NCBI RefSeq assembly: GCF_000308775.1
Contig: NZ_BAGJ01000263.1
Location: 1-50,151 of the forward strand
Direction: 5' to 3'
DNA from: Nocardia testacea NBRC 100365
GTDB lineage: Bacteria; Actinomycetota; Actinomycetes; Mycobacteriales; Mycobacteriaceae
Length of the DNA stretch: 50,151 nt
Shown: in pieces, positions 33,251-40,991 of the stretch
Position numbering within the stretch: the stretch's first letter is position 1
Layout: each line of letters opens with the position of its first letter
Position numbers and translations under genes: made by a program
The notes under the pieces: generated by a model
Database searches by the model: none
The model's input: only the letters and a program-made list of their open reading frames with translations
Told to the model about the DNA's origin: nothing

Positions 33251-33399
33251 GTGCGCCGAGGGGCAATACGGTTATCCACACCTCGGGTTCGACCCAGCAG
33301 CCGACCGTGTCGTGCTGCTGGCAGATCCAGAGGATGCAGGACCCTGATGGCCGTTCTCCCGACCGGAGGCGCCCGCTGGTCAACGGACGGGAGTGAACT

Positions 33400-33590
33400 A
33401 TGCGGGTCGCTGTGACCGGGCACATGAACATCACCGAGGAAACCGCGGTGCTGGTGCGTGAGGAAATCGCTCGGCGCCTCGCCGAGGTGCCCGACCTGGT
33501 GGGGGTGAGCTGTATTGCGCGAGGGGCCGATTCGGTGTTCGCGCAAGCGGTGCTCGACGCCGAGGGATCGGGTGAGATCCTGCCGCAGCG
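33400..33590 (+). pseudogene. Truncated SLOG-like (Rossmann nucleotide-binding) gene
   Basis: The gene begins intact: MRVAVTGHMNITEETAVL, then VPDLVGVSCIARGADSVFAQAVLDAEG. This N-terminal half has the first Rossmann strand and the ARGAD motif typical of SLOG-like proteins. After ~65 codons similarity stops, the sequence runs into AT-rich repeats, and the ATPase gene starts. A second, frameshifted copy is at 24393-24600. Confidence 0.6.
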
Positions 33591-33617
33591 GCGCGAGCTG
33601 ATCCACGACAGTCCGGA

Positions 33618-33656
33618 CTATTATAACTCCACCTATAATAGATCGAGTTATAATAG
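33618..33656. promoter_or_regulatory. Triple TATAATAG-type repeat/palindrome at the ATPase promoter
   Basis: CTATTATAACTC (33618-33629) and GAGTTATAATAG (33645-33656) form a perfect 12-bp inverted repeat, and CTATAATAG (33633-33641) adds a third half-site between them. TATAAT at 33649-33654 is a consensus -10, seven bases before the ATG at 33662, so the mRNA should be leaderless. The repeats overlap the -10, the expected place for repressor binding. Confidence 0.65.
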
Positions 33657-33661
33657 ATCTC

Positions 33662-35134
33662 ATGCTGAAGCCCGAGACTATGTTCGATCGCGAGCACGAG
33701 TGGTCGGAGCTGACCCGATTTGTCACCTACCCTGGGCCGGAGCCAGCGCTGGGTATCGTTTCGGGGCGTCGCCGGCAAGGAAAGACCTTCCTCCTCGACG
33801 CGGTATGCGAGGCAACCGGCGGGTTCTACTTCGCGGCCACCGAGGCGACCGAGCCCGAGTCGCTGCACCAGCTCGGTAGCGCTCTGGCGCGGTATCTCGG
33901 CGAGCCGGTGCCGCGCCGGTTCGCCGGGTGGCCGGAGGCAATCGAGACAATCATGACCCTGGGCCCTGGTGACCGGCCCCTGACAGTGGTCCTCGACGAG
34001 TTTCCTTACCTGGCCAAGGCGTCACCCGAGCTGCCGTCGTTGATCCAGCGCGCATTCGATCCGGCCGGTCGGCGCCACGCCGGCGCCATCCGTCTGTTGC
34101 TGTGCGGTTCGGCCCAGTCGTTCATGAGCAAATTGCTCGTCGGGAGCGCCCCGTTGCGGGGACGCGCAAGCCTGGAGCTTGTCGTGCCGACCCTCGACTA
34201 CCGGCTGGCGCGGGAGTTCTGGGAGATCGACGACCTGTCGCTGGCGTTCCTGGTGAACGCCGTGGTGGGGGGTACGCCGGCTTACCGGCGCGAATACACG
34301 CTCGGTGACACTCCTGCCGACCGCGATGATTTCGGCCCGTGGGTGGTTCGCAATGTGCTGAACTCGTCGAGGCCGCTGTTCCGGGAAGCGCGGTTCCTGC
34401 TGGCGGAAGAGCCCGAACTCCGGGAAAGCGCGCTCTATCACGGTGTTCTCGCGGCGATTGCCGAGGGCAACAACACCCGGGGCGGCATTGCGAGCTTCCT
34501 CGGCCGCAAGTCCACCGATCTCGGGCACCCGCTTACCGTCCTGGAAAATGTCGGCATGGTCGCCCGCGAACAGGACGCCTTCCACGCCCGCCGGTCCACT
34601 TACCGGATCACCGAGCCGCTGCTGACATTCTATTACGCGATCATGCGCTCGGAATGGAGCGACCTCGAACGCCCGGGGCACGCCACTGAGGTATGGGAAC
34701 GCTCCGGGCCCACCTTCACAAGTCAAGTACTCGGTCCGCATTTCGAGCAGTTGTCGCGTGCGTGGTGCCAGCGGTACGCAGCCCCAGGCACCGTGGGAGG
34801 CAGGCGCACGCATGTGCTTTCCGGAGTGCTGCCCGACCCCGCGGGTAAGACCGGCCATCAGTTGGACGTCGTAGTGTTCGGGCGGGACGCCGGTGGTGCG
34901 GAACGGATCCTTGCGATCGGTGAGGCGAAGAACCATGCGGTCGTCGGGGAGAAACAGGTCAACCGGCTCGACCGGATCCGGGATCTGCTGGTTCAGCGCG
35001 ATCCCCGCGCGTCGCGGCAGACCAAACTGCTGCTCTTCACCGGATACGACTTCACCCCCGAACTGCGCGCCGTGGCGGATTCCCGCGACGATGTGGAATT
35101 GATCGACCTCGAGCGGCTGTATCGGGGCGATTGA
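33662..35134 (+). CDS. Archaeal-type ATPase with C-terminal DUF234 PD-(D/E)XK domain
   Basis: A 490-residue protein. The N-terminal ATPase_2 (STAND-like) P-loop is GRRRQGKT at residues 35-42, Walker B is VVLDEF with D112 and E113, and a sensor-like LLLCGS is at ~146-150. A winged helix covers about 255-325. The C-terminal DUF234 domain has an acidic FEQL (361-364), D402 and E421-x-K423, spaced as a PD-(D/E)XK nuclease site. Such proteins are common in archaea and sporadic in actinobacteria; a nuclease-based stress or defence role is proposed but unproven. It sits after a broken SLOG-like gene behind an AT-rich operator. Confidence 0.85.
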   Translation: MLKPETMFDREHEWSELTRFVTYPGPEPALGIVSGRRRQGKTFLLDAVCEATGGFYFAATEATEPESLHQLGSALARYLGEPVPRRFAGWPEAIETIMTLGPGDRPLTVVLDEFPYLAKASPELPSLIQRAFDPAGRRHAGAIRLLLCGSAQSFMSKLLVGSAPLRGRASLELVVPTLDYRLAREFWEIDDLSLAFLVNAVVGGTPAYRREYTLGDTPADRDDFGPWVVRNVLNSSRPLFREARFLLAEEPELRESALYHGVLAAIAEGNNTRGGIASFLGRKSTDLGHPLTVLENVGMVAREQDAFHARRSTYRITEPLLTFYYAIMRSEWSDLERPGHATEVWERSGPTFTSQVLGPHFEQLSRAWCQRYAAPGTVGGRRTHVLSGVLPDPAGKTGHQLDVVVFGRDAGGAERILAIGEAKNHAVVGEKQVNRLDRIRDLLVQRDPRASRQTKLLLFTGYDFTPELRAVADSRDDVELIDLERLYRGD

Positions 35135-35155
35135 CAGCTTTTCGTCAACTGAACC

Positions 35156-36838
35156 TCATTGCGTTGTCCGAATGTCTTGCAGGTTCTCGCGCAGCGCTCG
35201 TCGGCGGATCTTGCCGGTTTGTGTTTTGGGTAGGTCGGCGAGTATTCCCACGGATCTGGGCCGTTTGTAGGGCGCGAGGCGTTCCCGAGCGAACGCGATC
35301 AGCGCGTCGGCGTCGGCGGTGTGGCCGTCTTTCAGGGAGACGTAGGCGGCTACCGACTCGCCTCGGTATTCGTCAGCGACGCCCACGACAGCAGCTTCGA
35401 GTACGGCCGGGTGTTCATAGAGAACGTCCTCGACCTCGCGCGGCCATACCTTGTACCCGGAGACGTTGATCTGGTCTTTGATGCGGTCGACCAGGTAGAC
35501 CCACCCGTGTTCGTCCACGATCGCGCTATCCCCGGTTCGGAGGCGACCTTCGGGTAGAGCGGCCTCGGATTCTTCTGGCTTACGCCAGTATCCGCCGATG
35601 ACCTGGGGCCCGGTGACGACAAGTTCGCCCTGACTTCCGGGCGGGAGGGGGTGGCCTTCAGGGTCGACCACCTCGACCTTCACCCCCGGCAGCGGCAGTC
35701 CGATGGACAGCGTCCCGCTGTCCGGATCGACCGGCGCACTCACCCCCGGCGGCACCGCCGTGACCGCCGACGACGTCTCAGTCATCCCATACGCATTGTG
35801 GATGTAATGCCCGAACCTCTCCCGGAACCGCTCGACCGTGCTCGGCGGAACCGGCGCACCCCCGCTGTACAGCGTCTTGATCGACCTGAAATGTTCCGCC
35901 GAAGCGTATTCCGAGTTCATCATCGCGTTGAAAGCGGTGATGGAGCCGATGGTGTACGTGACCCCGTGTTCGCGGATCGCGTCGACGGCGACCTCGGTGT
36001 GGAACCGGCCCGTGAAGACCAGGGCCGTGCGTTCGGTGAGAGCGAGGGAGCCGATGACCACGGCGCCCGTGATGTGGAAGAGCGGGGCGAGGGCGTAGAC
36101 GACGTCGCCGGTGTTGATGCCGGCCAGTTCGGCGAAGCTGGTAGTTACCGCGAGGACGTTGGTGTGCGAGTTCATCGCGCCCTTGGGCGGGCCGGTGGTG
36201 CCGGAGGTGTAGGCGAGGAAGGCCAGGTCTTCGCCGTGGACCTGGGTTTTCGGGGGGTGTTTGCCGAGGTAGCGGTGTGTCAAGCCGAGTAGGTCGGGTT
36301 CGGCGGGGGCCGCGGGGGCAGGTTCGCCGTCGAAGATGCGGCGGTCGTTGCGGCACTGGAGTTCTGATTCGGCGGTGCCGAGGACCCAGCGGACCGCGCT
36401 GTCGGCGACGTCTTCGCGGACCTGCGGGACATCGCGGTCGGTGGTGATGATCCCGACCGGTTCGGCGTCGTTGATCAATACCCGGAGTTCGCGGCCGCGG
36501 TACATGGGGTTGAGCAGTAGGGCGGTGGCGCCGAGTTTCCAGAGGGCCAGCAGGACGAGGGCGTATTGCGGGATGTTCTGGAGGTGGATGCCGACCCGGT
36601 CGCCGTGGCCTACGCCGCGTTCGGCGAGTGCGGCGGCGAGTGCGTTCGCGAGGTCGTCGGTCTTGCGGACGGTGAGGGTGGTGTCGAAGTAGATGATGGC
36701 GGGGGCGTCGGGTTCGTGGGCGACCCGGGCGTTCCAGGCGGCCACGAGCGTGTCGAAGTGGGGGCGCGGGGCAACCCCGCCCGCCGCACCCTCATCGAAT
36801 GCGGCGGACGGGGTTGTTCCGGTGTTTCCGGTGGTCAT
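35156..36838 (-). CDS. AMP-forming acyl-CoA synthetase
   Basis: A 560-residue ANL-superfamily ligase that makes an acyl-CoA from acid, ATP and CoA. The P-loop is YTSGTTGPPKG at residues 210-220. NAYGMTETSS is the A5-type motif, RLRTGD the A7/A8 region, and the catalytic lysine is in PKTQTGKIRRR near the C-terminus. It is the last gene of the five-gene operon; its ATG overlaps the transporter stop in ATGA (36835-36838). In context it should activate a carboxylic acid released by the upstream lyase or the imported acid itself. Chain-length preference cannot be read. Confidence 0.92.
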   Translation of the reverse strand: MTTGNTGTTPSAAFDEGAAGGVAPRPHFDTLVAAWNARVAHEPDAPAIIYFDTTLTVRKTDDLANALAAALAERGVGHGDRVGIHLQNIPQYALVLLALWKLGATALLLNPMYRGRELRVLINDAEPVGIITTDRDVPQVREDVADSAVRWVLGTAESELQCRNDRRIFDGEPAPAAPAEPDLLGLTHRYLGKHPPKTQVHGEDLAFLAYTSGTTGPPKGAMNSHTNVLAVTTSFAELAGINTGDVVYALAPLFHITGAVVIGSLALTERTALVFTGRFHTEVAVDAIREHGVTYTIGSITAFNAMMNSEYASAEHFRSIKTLYSGGAPVPPSTVERFRERFGHYIHNAYGMTETSSAVTAVPPGVSAPVDPDSGTLSIGLPLPGVKVEVVDPEGHPLPPGSQGELVVTGPQVIGGYWRKPEESEAALPEGRLRTGDSAIVDEHGWVYLVDRIKDQINVSGYKVWPREVEDVLYEHPAVLEAAVVGVADEYRGESVAAYVSLKDGHTADADALIAFARERLAPYKRPRSVGILADLPKTQTGKIRRRALRENLQDIRTTQ

Positions 36839-38184
36839 GCCGGGAGTTCCTTGCGGCTGGTTTCGCGGATGGTGGCGACGGTGAGGAGGCCGATGGCGCA
36901 GACGCCCATCACCCAGTAGGCGGGCGACATGGCGTTCCCGGTCGATTCGACCAACTGCGCGGCGACATAGGGGGCGGTTCCGCCGGCGGCGATGGTGCCG
37001 ATATTGAAGCCCAGCGAGACTCCGGTGTAGCGGACCGTGCGCGGGAAGAGTTCCGTGAACAGCGGGAACGCCGGAACCTGCACGACCCCGTTGAGCACCA
37101 TGTAGAGGAAGTAGACGATGCCGATAACGAGGATGCTCTCGGTCGCCCCCATGATCATGAACGCCGGGAGGGCGATCACGACGTAGGCGAGATACCCGCC
37201 GACGAGTACCGGTTTACGGCCGAACCTGTCGGTGAGCATGCCGCTGAGTGGGAAGGTGGCGCAGGCCAGGGCGATGGCGATGGCGGAGGTCCAGTAGACG
37301 GCGTCCTTGGAGAAGCCGAGGTCTTTGATCAGGTAGACGCTGAAGTAGGTCAGGCCGATGTAGCCGGAGCCGTTCATCGCGATGGCGACACCGACGACGC
37401 GGAGGACCGACCACGGGTTCTTGGTGACCGTGTCGAGCAGCGGACTCTTGGTGACCTGCTGCTTCTCGGCCATCTCCTCGAACTCGGGGGTGTCCTCGAG
37501 CTTCATCCGGACGCGGAGGCACACGTAGGCGAGGGGGAGGGCGAGCAGGAACGGAATGCGCCAGCCCCACGACTCCATCTGCTCGTCGGTGGTGATCAGG
37601 GCGACCACGCCCACGACGGCGGCGGCGACGGCGAAGCCGAGGGTGGAGCCGACGGGGGTGAAGGAGCCGAAGAAGCCGCGTTTGCGGGGCGGGGCGGATT
37701 CGGCGATATAGGTCGCGGCGCCGCCGACTTCGCCGCCGGCGGAGAAGCCCTGGGCGAGGCGGACGAGCACCAGCAGGATGGGGGCGAGGACGCCGACGGT
37801 CGAATGCGTCGGGAGCAGCCCGAGGATGCCACAGGCCACGCCCATGCTGACGACGGTGATGACGAGGGCGTGGCGGCGGCCGCGGCGGTCGCCGAGGCGG
37901 CCGAAGAAGATACCGCCGAGGGGGCGGGCGACGTAGGCGACGCCGAAGACGGCGAGGGTCGACAGGATCGACACACCGGAATTGTCCGACGGGAAGAACA
38001 GGGGGGCGATGGTGACGGCGAGGAAGCCGTAGACCGCGAAGTCGTAGTACTCGATGAGGGTGCCGACGCCGCCGGCGATGGCGGCGCGGCGGGCCACGGA
38101 GTTCGACTTCTTCGGTGCGGTCACCGGCAGCTGCCCGGCGGGCCGGCTGTCAGGGTTCTCGACGCGATGATCGACATTGGTCAT
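36835..38184 (-). CDS. MHS-family metabolite:proton symporter (MFS)
   Basis: A 449-residue, 12-helix MFS transporter of the metabolite:H+ symporter family (KgtP/ProP/ShiA relatives). GTLIEYYDFAVYGF in helix 1, GRLGDRRGRR in loop 2-3 and the QGFSAGGEVGGAATYIAE stretch are diagnostic. Family members import citrate, 2-oxoglutarate, shikimate, dicarboxylates or betaines. Its start overlaps the small dehydratase subunit stop in ATGA (38181-38184). In this operon it is the probable importer of the substrate acid. Confidence 0.93.
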   Translation of the reverse strand: MTNVDHRVENPDSRPAGQLPVTAPKKSNSVARRAAIAGGVGTLIEYYDFAVYGFLAVTIAPLFFPSDNSGVSILSTLAVFGVAYVARPLGGIFFGRLGDRRGRRHALVITVVSMGVACGILGLLPTHSTVGVLAPILLVLVRLAQGFSAGGEVGGAATYIAESAPPRKRGFFGSFTPVGSTLGFAVAAAVVGVVALITTDEQMESWGWRIPFLLALPLAYVCLRVRMKLEDTPEFEEMAEKQQVTKSPLLDTVTKNPWSVLRVVGVAIAMNGSGYIGLTYFSVYLIKDLGFSKDAVYWTSAIAIALACATFPLSGMLTDRFGRKPVLVGGYLAYVVIALPAFMIMGATESILVIGIVYFLYMVLNGVVQVPAFPLFTELFPRTVRYTGVSLGFNIGTIAAGGTAPYVAAQLVESTGNAMSPAYWVMGVCAIGLLTVATIRETSRKELPA

Positions 38185-38714
38185 TGCGGTTGTCCTTGGC
38201 GTGCGTGCTCGGCGAGCAGGAGTTCATACGAACCACCGGCCTCGATGACCTGAACGGTCCGCGGGTTCGGTGGGGTTCCGACCAGGTCGGTTCCCTCGGG
38301 CCGGCGCAGGGTGGCGGTGCGCCAGTCGAGGGCCACGACGTCGTCGACCCGGACTGCGGTCGAGACGCCGGGGATCGTGATCAACGGCATGCCGTTGAAG
38401 GTCTCGCCGCGCCAGAAGCCGGGCGAGAAGGATTCCGCGACGATGGCCGCGATACCCGCGTTGCGGAGGGCGACCATGGGCGGATAGTGCGGATGACCGT
38501 AGCCGAAGTTACGGCCGCCGACGATGATATCGCCGGGGCGGACACGGTCGGTGAAGGTGGGGTCGTAGGCCTGCATACACACCGAGCGCAGGTGGTCGGG
38601 GTCGTAGGACTTGATATTGGAGACGCCGACGACGAGGTCGATATCGAAATCGTCGCCGAAGATCCAGGCGACCTTGCCTTCGATGATGTCCGGGGGTGGG
38701 GGATAGGCGCTCAC
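38181..38714 (-). CDS. Aconitase-family small subunit (LeuD-like) with altered active-site loop
   Basis: A 177-residue swivel-domain protein (GTG start at 38714, forming GTGA with the upstream stop). VSNIKSYDPDHL, then GDIIVGGRNFGYG and the AGIAAIVAESFSPGFWRGETFNGMPLI block are clearly LeuD. However, the canonical G-C-G-S-S-R-E-H loop, whose serine and arginine act in catalysis and substrate binding, reads G-Y-G-H-P-H-Y-P here. A true isopropylmalate isomerase role is therefore unlikely; a different hydroxy-acid dehydratase/hydratase activity, or an altered substrate, is suggested. It pairs with the large subunit just upstream. Confidence 0.88.
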   Translation of the reverse strand: MSAYPPPPDIIEGKVAWIFGDDFDIDLVVGVSNIKSYDPDHLRSVCMQAYDPTFTDRVRPGDIIVGGRNFGYGHPHYPPMVALRNAGIAAIVAESFSPGFWRGETFNGMPLITIPGVSTAVRVDDVVALDWRTATLRRPEGTDLVGTPPNPRTVQVIEAGGSYELLLAEHARQGQPQ

Positions 38715-39976
38715 TGGACCGACTCCTGAATCGTGCCGGCCAGGGCGCTGGCGGCGACGGTGTACGGGGAGCCCATATAGATATTGGCGTCGGGGCTGCC
38801 CATGCGGCCGGAGATGTTCAGGACGCCGGTGGAGATGCAGTTCTCGCCCGCTTGCAGGGGTTTCTGGTAGCCGAAGCAGAAATCGCAGCTCGATATATTG
38901 ATATGCGCACCTGCGGCGCGGAGCACATCGAGGATGCCTTCCCGCTCGGCCTGCTCGTACACCTTCTGTGAGGTGGGGACGACATTGAGTTCGACGCCGG
39001 GGGCGACCTTGCGGCCGTCGAGGACGAGGGCGGCGGCGCGCAGGTCTTCGATGCGGCCGCTGGCGCACGAGCCGATGAAGGCCTTGGTAATGGGTGTGCC
39101 GGCGAGTTCCTGGGCGGTTTTGGTGTTGACGGCCCGGGCCGAACCGGGGAGGACCACCCGGGGAGTCAGGGTGGAGAGGTCGATGGTGTGGCGGGCCGCG
39201 TAGGTGGCGTCGGGGTCGGGATAGACCGGGTCGAAGTCGCGGCGGGCGACATTCTTCGCGTAGGCGAGGGATGTCTCGTCGGGTTCGAAGAGAGCGGAGA
39301 CCGCGCCGGTGAACATGGCCATGCCGCACAGGCCCTGGCGGTGGTCGATGGTCATGGCGCGGGCGCCGGGGCCGCCGAATTCCATCACCTGATGCGCGCA
39401 ACCGTCGGCGCCGACCATATCGATGATCGTGTGCACGAGGTCGCGGCTGTCGACGCCGGGCGGGAATTCGCCGACGAGGTCGAAGCGGGTGGTGGCGGGG
39501 ATATCGACGAAGACGCGGCCGGTGACCCAGGCTTCGATGAGGTCGCGCCGGATACCCCAGCCGAGGGCGCCGAACGCGCCGATACCGCTGATATGGCCGT
39601 CGAAATGGACCAGGAATTCGCCGGGGATCGCCAGGCCGAGTTCGGCGGTGAGCTGGTGGCCGATACCGCGGCCCTCGTGCAGTTCGATGCCGTAGAACTC
39701 GCACCAGTCGCGGGTGACCTGGTGGACTTCGGTTTCCTTGTCGTTGCCCTTGGTGAGCATGTGGTCGATGAAGACGATGTAGCGGCTCGGGTCGTCGAGC
39801 TCGGTGATCCCGAAATCCTCGCGCATCTGCCGGAACATCACATCGGTGTAGCCGGGGAAGTCATAGGCGATCATGCGCGCGGGGTGCACGGCGTGGTTCT
39901 CGCCGGCGCGGACAGTGTCCTGGTCCGAGGCGCGGCCGAGGATCTTCTCCGTCATCGTGTAACCCACGGCGGTCAC
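38711..39976 (-). CDS. Aconitase-family dehydratase large subunit (LeuC-like)
   Basis: A 421-residue [4Fe-4S] dehydratase large subunit. The cluster cysteines are Cys304 (FIGSCASGR), Cys364 and Cys367 (SCDFCFG); FIDHMLTKGND and HVxF-type residues fit the LeuC/HacA branch. It should add or remove water from a malate-like substrate together with the small subunit. The GTG start at 39976 overlaps the lyase stop in GTGA. Relatives include isopropylmalate isomerase, homoaconitase and 2,3-dimethylmalate dehydratase (DmdA); the operon partner lyase favours a catabolic role. Confidence 0.9.
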   Translation of the reverse strand: MTAVGYTMTEKILGRASDQDTVRAGENHAVHPARMIAYDFPGYTDVMFRQMREDFGITELDDPSRYIVFIDHMLTKGNDKETEVHQVTRDWCEFYGIELHEGRGIGHQLTAELGLAIPGEFLVHFDGHISGIGAFGALGWGIRRDLIEAWVTGRVFVDIPATTRFDLVGEFPPGVDSRDLVHTIIDMVGADGCAHQVMEFGGPGARAMTIDHRQGLCGMAMFTGAVSALFEPDETSLAYAKNVARRDFDPVYPDPDATYAARHTIDLSTLTPRVVLPGSARAVNTKTAQELAGTPITKAFIGSCASGRIEDLRAAALVLDGRKVAPGVELNVVPTSQKVYEQAEREGILDVLRAAGAHINISSCDFCFGYQKPLQAGENCISTGVLNISGRMGSPDANIYMGSPYTVAASALAGTIQESVQ

Positions 39977-40839
39977 TGCTCCTTCGCGGGTAGGTACTTG
40001 TTCTGCATGGCCTCGACCTCGGGGAAGCCGATCAGCTCCACGAACTCGTGGTGCTGGAGCGCGTCGGCGCTGACCTGGGCGGGGGCCTCACCGGCGGCCA
40101 GCCGCTTCAGGGTCTCCCGGGCCGCGCCGGCCACCGCCATCAGCACTTGGGTGGGCAGCAGGGCGAGCCGCACGCCGATCTGGTCGAGGATCTCGGGGGT
40201 GAAATCGCGTTCGGTCCAGGTCGAGGCGGTGAGGGTGGCCATGAGCGGGACGCCGACCTCCTCATAGCAGCGCTGCCACTGTTCGACGGTCTCGAACGTC
40301 TTGGTGACCGGCATGATCATGTCGGCGCCGGCCTCGACGTAGGCCTGGGCGCGGCGGATGGCGTCGTCGCCGCGGGCATCGGTGCGGGCGATGAGCAGGA
40401 CGTCGTCGGGGATGGAGTCGCGGACGGCGCGGATCTTGCCGGTCGCCTCGGCGGTGCTGATCAGGTCGACGGGGTCGCCCACGCAGATGGGGCAGGACTT
40501 GGGGGAGACCTGGTCCTCCATGAACATCCCACCGACGCCCCCGTCGGCGAACTTGGTGGCGGTGCGCGCGGCATTGACGGCATTGCCGTAGCCGGTGTCG
40601 ATATCGGCGACCAGCGGCAGCTTGGAGGCTTCCCGGATCGTGCGGACCGCTTGGAGGTTCTCGGTCTGGGTGTAGAGCTCGGCGTCGGGGAGGCCCAGCG
40701 CCGCCGAGACGGCGAAGCCCGAGGCGCACAGGGCGCTGAAACCGGCCTGTTCGGCGAGGCGGGCGGTCAGGCCGTCCCATACGCCGGGGGCGTAGACGAG
40801 TCCGTTCGACGTGAGGTCTTTCAAGGTCGGGCTGCGCAC
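39973..40839 (-). CDS. Isocitrate lyase/PEP mutase-family C-C lyase
   Basis: A 288-residue member of the superfamily that includes 2-methylisocitrate lyase, 2,3-dimethylmalate lyase and oxaloacetate hydrolase. The metal-binding stretch is VADIDTGYGN (D79, D81), then MEDQ (E108, D109). The catalytic loop KRCGH is represented by K114-S-C116-P-I, so the lyase-type cysteine is kept but the following G-H is lost. GGAGAG precedes the GTG at 40839. As first gene of the operon it probably cleaves a hydroxy-diacid to a keto acid plus a carboxylic acid. The exact substrate is open. Confidence 0.9.
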   Translation of the reverse strand: MRSPTLKDLTSNGLVYAPGVWDGLTARLAEQAGFSALCASGFAVSAALGLPDAELYTQTENLQAVRTIREASKLPLVADIDTGYGNAVNAARTATKFADGGVGGMFMEDQVSPKSCPICVGDPVDLISTAEATGKIRAVRDSIPDDVLLIARTDARGDDAIRRAQAYVEAGADMIMPVTKTFETVEQWQRCYEEVGVPLMATLTASTWTERDFTPEILDQIGVRLALLPTQVLMAVAGAARETLKRLAAGEAPAQVSADALQHHEFVELIGFPEVEAMQNKYLPAKEQ

Positions 40840-40853
40840 CTGTCCACTCTCCG

Positions 40854-40868
40854 TTTCGCAATGCGGAA
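40854..40868. promoter_or_regulatory. Candidate IclR operator in the divergent spacer
   Basis: TTTCGCA (40854-40860), A, TGCGGAA (40862-40868) is a 7-bp inverted repeat with one mismatch. AATGCG and TTTCG are repeated just to its right. It lies 15 bp before the lyase start and 124 bp before the IclR start. Confidence 0.3.
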
Positions 40869-40991
40869 TGCGTTTCGTATTTCGATATGAGACGGTAAGG
40901 TGGCTCAGGTCACAAAGTCAACCCCGAGTGAGAGATGTGTTCGTATGGTGGCGACATCGATCGCCCGACCTGTGGAAGCGAGTGAGTATCA

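Noticed and set aside
36799..38253. 484-residue plus-strand frame rich in Asp, Gly and Glu
   Set aside because: It is the exact antisense of the MHS transporter, whose motifs and start/stop overlaps are clear.
38181..39976. LeuCD for leucine biosynthesis
   Set aside because: The small subunit lacks the conserved Ser-Ser-Arg loop, no leuA/leuB are adjacent, and the partners are a lyase, importer and CoA ligase under IclR. A catabolic role fits better.
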